A stretch of 64,000 nucleotides of DNA from an uncultured Pelagibacteraceae bacterium (GCA_902567495.1 CACFMO010000003.1:1-64000), one strand, 5' to 3'; positions 44,899 to 54,546 are shown, counted from the stretch's first letter. Notes: a model not told the origin generated them from the sequence alone. Program-made: numbers and translations.

Positions 44899-45977
44899 TA
44901 AAATATTTCCTATTTATACTTTTCATTTTTTCTTTTAGTAATTTAAGTGCGATGGATAAAAAACCATATCATCATATTTATAAGGACGGAAAATTACATG
45001 CCTTTAGAAATCTTGAGGGTGGCCCTAAAAGAGACCCCAATTTTAAATGGGACTGGAAAGTTTTTAGAGAGGAAAAAAAGAAACTTAAGATTGATTACCC
45101 GCCTGAACATGTAATAGATAAACAAATAGTTTTAAAAAATCTCGAAAAACATAAATCTGATTCGTATGTAATGTGGCTTGACCACGCGAGCTTTATAATT
45201 AAGCTTGGAGACACTACAATTATTACTGATCCTGTTTTTGAAAAAAATTATGGACCTATGATATTTGGCCCCAAAAAATTTATAGAGTCTCCATTAACTC
45301 TTGAAGAAATTCCTAAAATAAATTTATTTTTACTAACTCATAATCATTATGATCACATGAGTATTCGCACTATAAAAAACTTTCCTTACAAAAATGCTAA
45401 AGTTCTTGCGCCTCTTAAACTTGGAAAATATTTTACAAGGAATGGGTATAAAAAAGATACTGTTAAAGAAATGGATTGGTTTGATAGAATAAAAATTAAT
45501 GATGAGATCACGGTGACTATGCTTCCAAGCCAACATTGGTCTAAGAGGTGGATTTGGGGGGATGGAAATACGAATAGAAGCCTTTGGGGAAGTTTTTTAA
45601 TCGAATATAAAGATAAAAAAATTTTTTTTGCATGTGATACTGGTCCTGCGCCATTTTATAAAGAATTAGGAAAAAAATTTGGTCCTATCGATTTGGGTTT
45701 TGGAAATTTGGGCGCTTATAATTTCTATCCAATTATTCCTGTCAAAGATAAATCTACTGCCCATGCGAACCCTGAAGAACTTTTGTCATTAATGAAAGAT
45801 TTAAAAGTTAAAAGAGTTATAGGAATGCATTGGGGTACAGCAATTTTAAGTTTAGAACCTATTTGGGAACCTCCAGTTAGATTCAAAGCAAATGCTGAAA
45901 AAGTTGGTTACAAAAAAGAGGATGCAATTTTATTTAAAATTGGTGAGATTAAAAAATTAGATGATCTCATTAACTAG
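44895..45977 (+). CDS. secreted metallo-beta-lactamase-fold hydrolase, NAPE-PLD-like
   Basis: 360 residues. Signal peptide MIKYFLFILFIFSFSNLSA, then an MBL domain: LDHASFIIKLGDTTIITDPVF, zinc motif LTHNHYDHM, a further metal Asp in FFACDTGPA and the terminal His in GMHWGT. This subgroup contains N-acylphosphatidylethanolamine phospholipase D and relatives. Predicted to act in the periplasm or outer membrane, possibly on lipids. ATGA-coupled to the 33-residue gene. Confidence 0.85.
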   Translation: MIKYFLFILFIFSFSNLSAMDKKPYHHIYKDGKLHAFRNLEGGPKRDPNFKWDWKVFREEKKKLKIDYPPEHVIDKQIVLKNLEKHKSDSYVMWLDHASFIIKLGDTTIITDPVFEKNYGPMIFGPKKFIESPLTLEEIPKINLFLLTHNHYDHMSIRTIKNFPYKNAKVLAPLKLGKYFTRNGYKKDTVKEMDWFDRIKINDEITVTMLPSQHWSKRWIWGDGNTNRSLWGSFLIEYKDKKIFFACDTGPAPFYKELGKKFGPIDLGFGNLGAYNFYPIIPVKDKSTAHANPEELLSLMKDLKVKRVIGMHWGTAILSLEPIWEPPVRFKANAEKVGYKKEDAILFKIGEIKKLDDLIN

Positions 45978-47052
45978 CTTTTTTAAAGTTCTCTCTCATC
46001 CTCTCTAGATAAAGTATAAGACTGTCAGTTAAATCATCTCCAAATTTAAATATTTCATTTCGATTATATTCTCTAGTCTCATTCTTGATTTTATCTTCAA
46101 CTATAATTTCTTTTTTCGCATCCTGATCTTTTACATAAATCAGTATTAAAAAATTTTCATTTTGCTCTTGGTCTTCCCTGATAATGATTTCTGATTGTTC
46201 ATAAACTAAATTTATAACCCTTAAAAGATCTGCGTTCTTTGGTAAATATTTTTTATTTATTTGGTATACAAGGCTCGTAGCACTCCGAGTAAAACTATAC
46301 AAACTCGTCTCAATTAGCTCTCTTTGAGCTAAATAAGCTTTTTCTTTTGCTCTAATTTCTTCAACCGTTGCCTGATCTGATAGAGTAACGCCCAGTTCCT
46401 CTACCCGCTTTCTTAACCTCTCATTTCTAAGAGCTTTATACTTTTCACGGACTTGGTCTATTCTATCTTGAAAAGCTTTATAATCCTCCTTTTCAATATT
46501 TAAGCTATACTTTTCAATAGCCTTTATTTCCTCTAGCTCCCTAGCCCTGAACTTCTCTAAGCTTTTCTCAAGTCTTACCTCTTCTAAAAATTTAACTTGT
46601 TTTTCTTTTTCTTTTTCCCTGATAATTTTTTGCTCTTCTCTTATAAAACTTTTTAGTTCTGCTGCTCTTTTTCTCGCTAATAGTTTTTCTTCTTTTATCT
46701 CTTTTTTAAGAAGTTCTTTTCTTAAAGAAGATTGTATTTTTCTTTGTTTTTCAATTTCCCTAGCCTTTTTTAATTGGTCTTTTACTTTATTTTTTTTATA
46801 AACAACAATTCTATTGGTAATCGGGGAAATCATTTTTTTTAAAAAGTCTTTAAAGCTAAATTTAACCCGAACCTCTGGAAGTTTTAAAAGCTTTTTAAAA
46901 TTCAGCTTTTTGGATTGAATCTTAGTGGATCTTACTTTTCTTCTCGATTTATGTTTGTTTTTTTTTTGTTTTTTTCTTTCCTTTATTTTTGGTCTTTTAA
47001 GAGTTTTTTTGACTCTTTTTTTAATTTTTCTTAGTTTTTTCTTTTTTTTCAT
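45970..47052 (-). CDS. basic coiled-coil protein of unknown function
   Basis: 360 residues in three parts: a very basic N-terminus (about 1-60, mostly Lys and Arg), a long charged helix or coiled coil (about 85-240, rich in Lys, Glu and Arg), and a C-terminal globular region (about 245-360, with LILIYVKDQDAKKEIIVEDK). No transmembrane segment or signal peptide. A hairpin touches the ATG and no Shine-Dalgarno sequence is seen. Its end overlaps the MBL gene by 8 bases. I do not recognise a family. Confidence 0.7.
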   Translation of the reverse strand: MKKKKKLRKIKKRVKKTLKRPKIKERKKQKKNKHKSRRKVRSTKIQSKKLNFKKLLKLPEVRVKFSFKDFLKKMISPITNRIVVYKKNKVKDQLKKAREIEKQRKIQSSLRKELLKKEIKEEKLLARKRAAELKSFIREEQKIIREKEKEKQVKFLEEVRLEKSLEKFRARELEEIKAIEKYSLNIEKEDYKAFQDRIDQVREKYKALRNERLRKRVEELGVTLSDQATVEEIRAKEKAYLAQRELIETSLYSFTRSATSLVYQINKKYLPKNADLLRVINLVYEQSEIIIREDQEQNENFLILIYVKDQDAKKEIIVEDKIKNETREYNRNEIFKFGDDLTDSLILYLERMRENFKKAS

Positions 47053-47073
47053 CTGCTATTTTATTAATAGCAG
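47053..47073 (-). other. hairpin abutting the start codon of the coiled-coil gene
   Basis: CTGCTATT and AATAGCAG form a perfect 8-bp stem with a five-base loop; on the minus strand the last stem base directly precedes the ATG. It follows the cfa stop by seven bases. It occupies the place of the ribosome binding site, so it may control translation, or mark the 3' end of the cfa mRNA. Confidence 0.5.
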
Positions 47074-47080
47074 ATACCCA

Positions 47081-48289
47081 TCAGCTGTAAATGTAATCTC
47101 TCCGATTACTTGGTATTGCATCAAAGTTTTTAACAAGTTGGTACTGAAACACAACTAAATCTCTATATTTAAAAGCGGCACTACAGCTAGCAAGATAAAA
47201 TTCCCACATTTTAACAAATTTTTGGTCAAACAAATCCTTAACGATATGCTTATTCTTTAAAAATCTATTTAGCCAGGCTTCTAGCGTTTTATCATAATGT
47301 CTTACAAGTGTTTCACGGTCAGACATTATCAATCCAGATTTTTCAATATTTTTAGCCATATCAGACTCATGCGGAATTTCACCATCTGGAAAAATATAAC
47401 GTTGAATAAAGGGTGCGTTAGGTTGAGGAGGCAAAATACTACCGATTGTGTGCAAAATACAAACACCCTTATCGCTCATTATTTCGTAAATTTTTCTTAG
47501 GGCAATTAAATAGTTTCTTTTTAAAAAATGTTCCCAAGCACCAATACTCGTTACGTAATCATATTTTCCTTTAACATCTCTAAAATCTTTTAATTCGAAA
47601 GTTACTTGGTTATCTAAATTTAATTCTTTGGCTTTCCTCTTACAATATTCGATTTGATTTTTGCTTAGAGATATACCCGTTACTTCGCAACCTTTTTTCT
47701 TTGCAAGTTCAAAAGCCATTCCTCCCCAACCACAACCAAGATCGATTACTCGACTACCAGGTTTAATTTTTCCTAATTTTTTAATTATATGATCAACTTT
47801 ATTTTGCTGAGCTTGTTCCAATGTTTCGTTATCTGATTTCCAATAGGCGCAGCTGTAAAATCGATCTTTCGAAAGAAAGAGATCATAAAGTTTTTCTCCC
47901 TTTTCTCCTCCCATATCATAGTGGTATTGAACGCTAGATTTAGCTTTTGATAAACTTTTAGGGGTCAAATTTTTAAATAAACTAGAAATTTTTTTTAAAT
48001 AATAAGATGTCTTAGTAATTTCATTATTACCTAAATTTTTAAATAAGAGATTTAAAAATTCCAATAAAGATGCGTTTTCAATTACTATATCACCATTCAT
48101 ATAGGCTACCGGGAAATTTAAATCAGGGTTCAAAATTAGTTTCCAATTAAGATTTTTTTTAAGTAATTTTAAAGTAATGGGGTTATCTCCTTTGGGTTTC
48201 CCACAAATATATTTTTGACCAGAATAGTCAATTAAAACTATACCACTTTCTTTTTTAAAAATTTTAGATAATAATTTAGCAAGTAACAT
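47081..48289 (-). CDS. cfa: cyclopropane-fatty-acyl-phospholipid synthase family methyltransferase
   Basis: 402 residues: N-terminal lipid-binding domain (about 1-110) and SAM methyltransferase domain with VIDLGCGWGGMAFELAKK (motif I) and YDVMGG-like start YHYDMGGEKGEKLYDLFL. Transfers a methylene group to unsaturated acyl chains, altering membrane order. Starts two bases after the end of the upstream aldolase gene on the same strand. Confidence 0.9.
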   Translation of the reverse strand: MLLAKLLSKIFKKESGIVLIDYSGQKYICGKPKGDNPITLKLLKKNLNWKLILNPDLNFPVAYMNGDIVIENASLLEFLNLLFKNLGNNEITKTSYYLKKISSLFKNLTPKSLSKAKSSVQYHYDMGGEKGEKLYDLFLSKDRFYSCAYWKSDNETLEQAQQNKVDHIIKKLGKIKPGSRVIDLGCGWGGMAFELAKKKGCEVTGISLSKNQIEYCKRKAKELNLDNQVTFELKDFRDVKGKYDYVTSIGAWEHFLKRNYLIALRKIYEIMSDKGVCILHTIGSILPPQPNAPFIQRYIFPDGEIPHESDMAKNIEKSGLIMSDRETLVRHYDKTLEAWLNRFLKNKHIVKDLFDQKFVKMWEFYLASCSAAFKYRDLVVFQYQLVKNFDAIPSNRRDYIYS

Positions 48290-48290
48290 T

Positions 48291-49178
48291 TTATGCAGCT
48301 ATATTTTTATTGTTCAGGACTCCAAGTCCTTTTAATTTTTTAATTAGTTCGTCTTTTTTATTTTCGTTTAGCAATTCTAAAGGAGGAAGAAGATTCGCGT
48401 ATGCTTTATTCTCGATACTTTTCAAAGTATGAAGAGCAGTAATTAAATTCCCACTTTCATCAAATGCACTTCTAATATCCTTAAGCTTTTCATCTTCAGT
48501 GGATGATCCAGTTTTTTTAAAATCATCATAAACTTTTTTAGCTAATGAGCCAGAAAAATTAGTTGTAGCAGAAATCACTCCTGCTCCACCGATTTTTAAA
48601 TTATCAGTTAATTTTTTTTCACTACCAACAAACATAGAAAAGTTTTTAGATTTAAAATTATTCCAAAGATTTCCAGTGCTATCTTTCATACCAACGATTT
48701 GAGAAAAATCTTTTATTAATCTTGTTGTTAATTCCTGAGAAAAAGCATAACCACTCAAATTTGAGAAGTTGTAAAGTATAATTCTTGCTTCTGGAACAGA
48801 TTTTATAATGTTTGAATAAAAATTATAAACACCATTATCATTATTTTTGTAGTAAGCAGGATTCATTATTAAAAAGTTTTTCATTCCTTTTTGAACAGCA
48901 TAGTCCATAATATTTACAGTTTCTCTTAAACTATTGCAGGAAGGACCTATAAGTATTTGCTCCTTGAATTTCATTTTAGATAAAGAGTTGATTAATTCTT
49001 TCTTCTCGGAAACTGATATTAATTGGCCACATCCTGTACTTCCAAAAAATGCTGAGCCTACTCCGTTGTCATCTAAATTAGTTTTTGAATGTTGCAAGGT
49101 TGCTTCAATGTCTAAACTTAAATCGCCTTTTAATACCGACATAGACGCTGCAAACACTCCTTTTAATGTTTCTGCCAT
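48291..49178 (-). CDS. DapA/N-acetylneuraminate lyase-family aldolase
   Basis: 295-residue TIM barrel. The Schiff-base lysine K165 (VGMKDSTGN), proton-shuttle Tyr136 (ILYNFS) and the STG loop at 47-49 are present. The arginine of true dihydrodipicolinate synthase that follows the tyrosine (YNVPGR) is missing here (YNFSNLSG), so the substrate is probably another 2-keto acid and not aspartate semialdehyde. The specific reaction is unknown. Confidence 0.82.
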   Translation of the reverse strand: MAETLKGVFAASMSVLKGDLSLDIEATLQHSKTNLDDNGVGSAFFGSTGCGQLISVSEKKELINSLSKMKFKEQILIGPSCNSLRETVNIMDYAVQKGMKNFLIMNPAYYKNNDNGVYNFYSNIIKSVPEARIILYNFSNLSGYAFSQELTTRLIKDFSQIVGMKDSTGNLWNNFKSKNFSMFVGSEKKLTDNLKIGGAGVISATTNFSGSLAKKVYDDFKKTGSSTEDEKLKDIRSAFDESGNLITALHTLKSIENKAYANLLPPLELLNENKKDELIKKLKGLGVLNNKNIAA

Positions 49179-49225
49179 ATTTTTTTCCTAATTTTTTATA
49201 TAAAGTTACTATAAATTAAAAAAGA

Positions 49226-50143
49226 ATGAAAATTCTTATTATTCAACAAAGATACGGTATTGGGGATCTTATTATTTTTCTACCCTACATACATGCTATT
49301 TCTAAAAAGTTTAAAACCAAGGTAAGCCTACTTGTAAAAGAGAGCTCAAAAGCCTCTGATCTATTATCGAATGATAAGAATATTGATGAAATTATTATTT
49401 TGGACAAAGATAAAGATGGAATTAAGGGTTTTTTCAAATTATCAAATGAAATAAAAAAAAGAAATTTTGACAAGGTTTTTATTTTTAATAGTTCTTTAAG
49501 ATACAACTTAATTACAAAATTTTCAGGGGTCAAATCTATATTGCAATATCCTCTGTTTAGATCAAAAGATAATTTAGTTCATAGTGCAAAAATATTTACA
49601 GAAAACGTAACTGGTGAAATAGTCTCAACTGAACCAAATCTCAATATTGAAAGTATTGATGAGTTTGATAAAAATATAAAACATGTTGTTTTAGGTATTT
49701 CAGCATCTGGTTTAACTAAAAGATGGGATATTCAAAATTACATTAAACTTGCGCAGGAATTAAAAAAAAAACATAAATGTAAATTTTATTTAGCTGGTGG
49801 AATAAAGGATATTGATTTAATCAAGAAATTTAAAGATTCTGGTGTTGATGACAAATGTGAGTCTTTTGAAAAATTAACAATCAAAGAAACTTTACCTATT
49901 ATAAAAAATTCTGACCTTGTAGTTTCTAATGATACAGGATTTGCGCACATAGCCTGTGCACTCAAAGTCAAAACGCTTACATTGTTTATGGATAGTCCTG
50001 TAATGACATATGGCAAATATTCTTCATTAATGGAGGTTATAGAACCCGTAGGAGAAAAAAATACAACAGTACATGATACATTGGGTAGCAAAAGAATATC
50101 TTTTGATGAAGTTTTAGCTAAATCAAATTCAATGTTAAGTTAA
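49226..50143 (+). CDS. family 9 glycosyltransferase (heptosyltransferase-like)
   Basis: 305 residues. GT9 features: N-terminal IIQQRYGIGDLIIFLPYIHAI and the C-terminal donor-binding SNDTGFAHIACALKVKTLTLF. In Gram-negative bacteria these enzymes transfer heptose or other sugars to the lipopolysaccharide core. Stop shares TTAA with the convergent J-protein gene. Confidence 0.85.
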   Translation: MKILIIQQRYGIGDLIIFLPYIHAISKKFKTKVSLLVKESSKASDLLSNDKNIDEIIILDKDKDGIKGFFKLSNEIKKRNFDKVFIFNSSLRYNLITKFSGVKSILQYPLFRSKDNLVHSAKIFTENVTGEIVSTEPNLNIESIDEFDKNIKHVVLGISASGLTKRWDIQNYIKLAQELKKKHKCKFYLAGGIKDIDLIKKFKDSGVDDKCESFEKLTIKETLPIIKNSDLVVSNDTGFAHIACALKVKTLTLFMDSPVMTYGKYSSLMEVIEPVGEKNTTVHDTLGSKRISFDEVLAKSNSMLS

Positions 50144-50652
50144 CTAAAGTCATTTTTTAGAATCGTTTCTTTAGCCTCAGATACCATTTGCGCGAGTTTA
50201 GTCGTGTCAGTATCATTTCTGTCTGGGTGGAGCTTTGCCATAATTTTTTTATATTTTGAAAGCACCTCAGATTTTGTGCAACCCTTTTTACAGCCTAAAA
50301 TATTATATGCATCATCAATTGAAATATTTGATGAAGCTTTCGAGTAATTTGTTCCTGATCTAAATGAATACCTTCCTGTCTGACGAAGGTAACTTATCAA
50401 TCTCCAGAGTTGAAAAAGCTGAAAAATTCCACCAATACCTTTCAATTTAAGTAATGGAAGTAAAAAGATTAATATTGGAATACTAAAAGCATATCTTCCA
50501 ACGATAAATAAAGCTATCGCTAACAGGATTCCAACTGTAAAGATTATATATCTAATACCTTTTGCGATTTTTTTGCTACTTGCTTTAGCGAAAAAATTCA
50601 ATAAAAGATATAAAACTACTAAACAAATTCCAATGAGTAAAAATAAATTCAT
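50140..50652 (-). CDS. membrane-anchored J-domain protein, TIM14-like
   Basis: 170 residues: two or three N-terminal membrane helices (about 2-20 and 35-75) and a C-terminal J-domain with KYKKIMAKLHPDRN (HPD intact). The layout resembles mitochondrial TIM14/Pam18 and its alphaproteobacterial relatives, which recruit Hsp70 at a membrane. Divergent from the oligopeptidase gene with six bases between. Confidence 0.82.
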   Translation of the reverse strand: MNLFLLIGICLVVLYLLLNFFAKASSKKIAKGIRYIIFTVGILLAIALFIVGRYAFSIPILIFLLPLLKLKGIGGIFQLFQLWRLISYLRQTGRYSFRSGTNYSKASSNISIDDAYNILGCKKGCTKSEVLSKYKKIMAKLHPDRNDTDTTKLAQMVSEAKETILKNDFS

Positions 50653-50658
50653 AAAAAT

Positions 50659-52725
50659 ATGATACCACGATTAAGGAAACAACCTGAGAAGAAAAGTTGT
50701 CATGGGTACAATTGGGTAGATGATTACTCATGGGTACATCAAGATAATTGTCTAGAAATACTTAGAGATACCAGCAAAGTAAATCCTGAAGTGAGAAAAT
50801 ACATCGAGTCAGAAAATGCTTACACAAAAGACAAAATGGCCGATACTGAGGAAATTCAGAAAAAAATTTTTAAGGAAATTGAAGGCAGAATTAAATTGGA
50901 TGACGAAAGTTTGCCTTATAAAGATAAAAAGTACGAATATTGGACTAAAACTACAAAGGAGGGCAACTATTCAAAAAAACTAAGAAAAAAAATTGGAGAT
51001 ACTAAAGTAGAAACATATTGGGATGGAGACCAAGAAGCTAAAGGGAAAAAGTTTTTTAGCACAGGTGACCTTGAGGTTTCATATAATGATGAATTATTAG
51101 CGTATTCAATTGATGATAAAGGGGGCGAGTATTTTACAATTTATTTGAGGAGAATTTCAGATAATAAGATTATAGAAGATCCTATTAAGGATACGGCCGG
51201 TGGTGTTGTTTGGGCTTTCGATGATAAATCTTTTTTTTATAGAAAGCATGACTCACAACATAGACCTAGAAAAATTTTTCAACATAAATTAGGAACATCA
51301 AGCAAAGAAGATAAATTAATTTTTGAGGAAAAATCTGAAAGATTTACTTGCTCGATAAGCACGAGTAGTTGTGAAAATTATTATTTCATTGATACAAGTG
51401 AACACACAACGTCTGAGGTATATTATTTTCACAAAGATGAAAAAGAATTTAAACCAAAAATAATTATAAAAAGGGAAGAGGGTATTCAATACACTGTAGA
51501 TAGTTTTGGTGGATGGTGGTGGATTTGGACAAATAAAGATGCAGAAGATTTTAGAATAGCAAGATGTCCTCAAACAAAACTTGGGGAATGGGTAGATTTT
51601 GTTCCAGCAAAGAATGGTGTTTTAGTGGGAGGTCTTACGTTTTTAAAAAATTGGATTATTAGAGGTGAAGTTTCAGATGCCTTACAAAAGATTTTTATTA
51701 GAAATGTAAAAACAAATAAAGAAGAGCAACTTTTATTTGATGATGAAAAGGTAATTACTTCAGGTATAAGTTTAATGCAAAAAGATAAAGATACTGACGT
51801 TATAAGGATTGGTTATGAATCACCTAAAACACCATCCAGAACTTTTGAATATAATTTAAGAACAAAAGAAAAAAAACTTGTTAAAGAACAAGAAGTTCCA
51901 TCAGGACACAAGAGAGAAGATTACGTTGTAGAAAGAATAAATTGTCCTAGTCACGATGGAAGAGAAATACCAATTACTATTACATATCACAGAGACACTA
52001 AATTAGATGGTAGTGCAAATTTATTGTTATATGGATATGGAAGTTATGGAAGTTCGATGTCACCAAATTTTTCAACATCAAAATTTTCTTTGATTGATAG
52101 AAATATAATTTGGGCGACCTGCCATATTAGGGGTGGTCTTGAAAGAGGTATGGCTTGGTGGAGAGAAGGAAAAATGATGAATAAGAAAAATACTTTTTCT
52201 GATTTTATAAGTTGTGCAAAATTCTTAATCCAAAAAAAATATACTAGTAACAAAAAAATAATTGCTTATGGAGGATCTGCTGGGGGACTTCTAGTTTCAA
52301 ATGTAATAAATCAAGAGCCAAACATTTTTTTGGGAGCTATAATGGCTGTTCCTTTTGTAGATAATTTAACAACAAATATGGATCATTCTCTTCCGTTAAC
52401 ACCAGGGGAAATATTAGAATTTGGAGACGCAAAAAATAATAAAGATCATTTTGAATATATTCGTTCATATGCCCCATATGATAATATTGAAAAAAAGGAT
52501 TATCCAAATATTTTAATTACTACATCCCTTTCAGATTCAAGAGTTTTATTTGATGAACCAACAAAATATTGCGCAAAACTTAGGGATTATAAAACTGACA
52601 ATAATTTACTACTTTTCAAATGTGAAATGGATGCAGGCCATGGTTCTAGGTCAGGAAGAAAAAATATCATCGAAGACATAGCTTTCGATTATGCTTTTGC
52701 TTTAAAAGTAGCAAACAAAATCTAA
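50659..52725 (+). CDS. ptrB: oligopeptidase B (prolyl oligopeptidase family)
   Basis: 688 residues: a beta-propeller N-terminal half and the hydrolase domain with the nucleophile in YGGSAGGLL, followed by LSDSRVLF (Asp) and DAGHGSRSGR (His), the complete triad. Cleaves short peptides after basic residues. No signal peptide, so cytoplasmic. Ends one base before the stop of the next, convergent gene. Confidence 0.92.
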   Translation: MIPRLRKQPEKKSCHGYNWVDDYSWVHQDNCLEILRDTSKVNPEVRKYIESENAYTKDKMADTEEIQKKIFKEIEGRIKLDDESLPYKDKKYEYWTKTTKEGNYSKKLRKKIGDTKVETYWDGDQEAKGKKFFSTGDLEVSYNDELLAYSIDDKGGEYFTIYLRRISDNKIIEDPIKDTAGGVVWAFDDKSFFYRKHDSQHRPRKIFQHKLGTSSKEDKLIFEEKSERFTCSISTSSCENYYFIDTSEHTTSEVYYFHKDEKEFKPKIIIKREEGIQYTVDSFGGWWWIWTNKDAEDFRIARCPQTKLGEWVDFVPAKNGVLVGGLTFLKNWIIRGEVSDALQKIFIRNVKTNKEEQLLFDDEKVITSGISLMQKDKDTDVIRIGYESPKTPSRTFEYNLRTKEKKLVKEQEVPSGHKREDYVVERINCPSHDGREIPITITYHRDTKLDGSANLLLYGYGSYGSSMSPNFSTSKFSLIDRNIIWATCHIRGGLERGMAWWREGKMMNKKNTFSDFISCAKFLIQKKYTSNKKIIAYGGSAGGLLVSNVINQEPNIFLGAIMAVPFVDNLTTNMDHSLPLTPGEILEFGDAKNNKDHFEYIRSYAPYDNIEKKDYPNILITTSLSDSRVLFDEPTKYCAKLRDYKTDNNLLLFKCEMDAGHGSRSGRKNIIEDIAFDYAFALKVANKI

Positions 52726-52726
52726 A

Positions 52727-53029
52727 TTAGAAACAATTCTTGCTGCTATAGCCCACAACGATATTTTTTGGGCTTATCTCAAACCTTCTTTCACATTTAA
52801 TTTTTAATTTTGACCTGAGATAAACAAAATTTTTATTTTGCTTGTCTGTAATTTCAATTAAATCAGGTTCACCAAACTCTATTTTAAGTTCTTCTGTTGT
52901 TTTATTTAAAAATTTGCTTAATTTTTTTTCTTCTTCTGAAATTGTTTCATCAACTTTGTTGCTTACCGTTTTACAGCTCTGAAATGCTAAAAATATTACA
53001 AATAAAAAAATTAGATGTCTTTTTTCCAT
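52727..53029 (-). CDS. lipoprotein with a BamE/SmpA-like domain
   Basis: 100 residues. A lipoprotein signal ends at FQSC (Cys19). The segment NKTTEELKIEFGEPDLIEI followed by a tyrosine-strand and two cysteines (KCERR, KNCF) resembles the small SmpA/OmlA fold of outer-membrane assembly lipoproteins. The resemblance is weak; an unknown outer-membrane lipoprotein is equally possible. Confidence 0.62.
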   Translation of the reverse strand: MEKRHLIFLFVIFLAFQSCKTVSNKVDETISEEEKKLSKFLNKTTEELKIEFGEPDLIEITDKQNKNFVYLRSKLKIKCERRFEISPKNIVVGYSSKNCF

Positions 53030-53190
53030 GATTCAACTTTTTGTAGAATACACTAAAAATTATAAACAGAAATACAACTTTAAATACATATATAAATAAA
53101 CAGATCATTGTATTGTGCCTTTTTCATTAGATTGTGAAAGAAGAATCACATAAAACTTTTTTATATTTTAATCACAGAAAGAGGAAAATC

Positions 53191-54546
53191 ATGCTTGATA
53201 AATATTTTGAATATAAAAAGCACAAAACCACTTTCAATACTGAGGTTGTAGCTGGAGTAACAACATTCCTGACTATGGCTTACATTATGTTTTTAAATCC
53301 GTTTATTCTTTCTGGTGAGTTTGCTGGAACAGAAAAAGGATTTTTTGACTTTGGAGGTGTGTTTACAGCTACAATAGTAGCAACTGCCATTGCATGTTTC
53401 ATTATGGCATTTTATGGAAAAACTTGGCCGATAGGATTAGCACCTGGTATGGGTATTAATGCTTTTGTTGCCTTCGGTGTTGTTGGCGGAATGAAATATA
53501 CGCCTGCTGAAGCATTAGCAACGGTACTGTTAGCCGGAATATTGTTCCTATTAATATCTCTTACACCAATAAGAGCTTGGATAATAAATTCAATTCCCAG
53601 AAGTTTAAAACTTGGAATTGGAGCAGGTATTGGTCTTTTCTTATCAATCATCGGTCTAGAAATTATGGGTGTTGTTGGTGATCATCCAGTAACTTTGGTT
53701 ACTTTGGGAGACATTAAAAACCCATTAGTTCTTCTAGGCTGCTTAGCTCTTGTAGTAATGATTGTTTTAGAAAAAATGAAAGTAAAAGGAAATATTATCA
53801 TTGGGATTTTAGTTTTCAGCGTTCTTGCTTGGCTACCAATGTGGGACTGGACTGGAGCTACAATAGAGGGCGGAAAATCATTAGCAAAATTTAATGGTAT
53901 CTTTTCAGCTCCTCCGTCAATGAGTTATCTTTTTGATGCTGTAGAAGGTTTTAGCACTGGAAGAGTTTTATCAGGGGGTGGATTGACAGTAATATTCACA
54001 CTTTTCTTTATAGACTTTTTTGATACTGCTGGAACTTTGACATCAGTAGCAAACGTTTCTGGAAAAATAAAAGGAAATAAAGTTGAAGATATTGATAAAG
54101 CAATGCTTGCTGACAGCGCTGGTACAGTGGCTGGAGCTTTCATGGGGACAACGACTGTAACAAGTTATGTTGAGTCTGGTGCTGGAGTAAAAGCTGGCGG
54201 GAGAACTGGTATGACATCATTAGTAATTGGAGTTCTATTTCTTTTATGTCTTGGTTTTGCACCTTTAGCAACTAGCTTACCTAAAGAAATAGATGGCGCA
54301 GCGCTTGTATATGTTGCGGTTTTATTTGTTAGAAATATTACTGATATCGAGTGGGATGATATTGCAGAAGCAGCTCCGGCTGTAATTGCAATGATAACTA
54401 TGCCACTTACATATTCTATTTCTAACGGAATAGCTTTAGCATTTATAGCTTACGCACTTATAAAAATCCTAAGCGGTAATGCAGCAAAAACATCACCTGC
54501 GATTTGGGTTGTAGCAGTACTTAGTGTTTTAAGCTTTTCAGTTTAG
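53191..54546 (+). CDS. NCS2-type purine permease (guanine/hypoxanthine-like)
   Basis: About 451 residues and 12-14 membrane helices. Family motifs: TFLTMAYIMFLNPFIL, APGMGINAFVAF, LGIGAGIGLFLSIIG, FDTAGTLTSVANVSG and GTTTVTSYVESGAGVKAGGRTG. This is the azaG/pbuG (COG2252) branch, which takes up adenine, guanine or hypoxanthine. The ATG at 53191 follows GAGG by six bases and is better than an upstream in-frame start. Faces a purine phosphoribosyltransferase gene. Confidence 0.9.
   Translation: MLDKYFEYKKHKTTFNTEVVAGVTTFLTMAYIMFLNPFILSGEFAGTEKGFFDFGGVFTATIVATAIACFIMAFYGKTWPIGLAPGMGINAFVAFGVVGGMKYTPAEALATVLLAGILFLLISLTPIRAWIINSIPRSLKLGIGAGIGLFLSIIGLEIMGVVGDHPVTLVTLGDIKNPLVLLGCLALVVMIVLEKMKVKGNIIIGILVFSVLAWLPMWDWTGATIEGGKSLAKFNGIFSAPPSMSYLFDAVEGFSTGRVLSGGGLTVIFTLFFIDFFDTAGTLTSVANVSGKIKGNKVEDIDKAMLADSAGTVAGAFMGTTTVTSYVESGAGVKAGGRTGMTSLVIGVLFLLCLGFAPLATSLPKEIDGAALVYVAVLFVRNITDIEWDDIAEAAPAVIAMITMPLTYSISNGIALAFIAYALIKILSGNAAKTSPAIWVVAVLSVLSFSV

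Noticed and set aside
46925..47158. Plus-strand frame opposite the coiled-coil gene start
   Set aside because: Its phenylalanine- and leucine-rich translation is what antisense of a lysine-rich region gives; no ribosome binding site.
53030..53190. Possible purine riboswitch ahead of the NCS2 permease
   Set aside because: No purine-aptamer core or paired stems were found; the leader is AT-rich with no clear structure.
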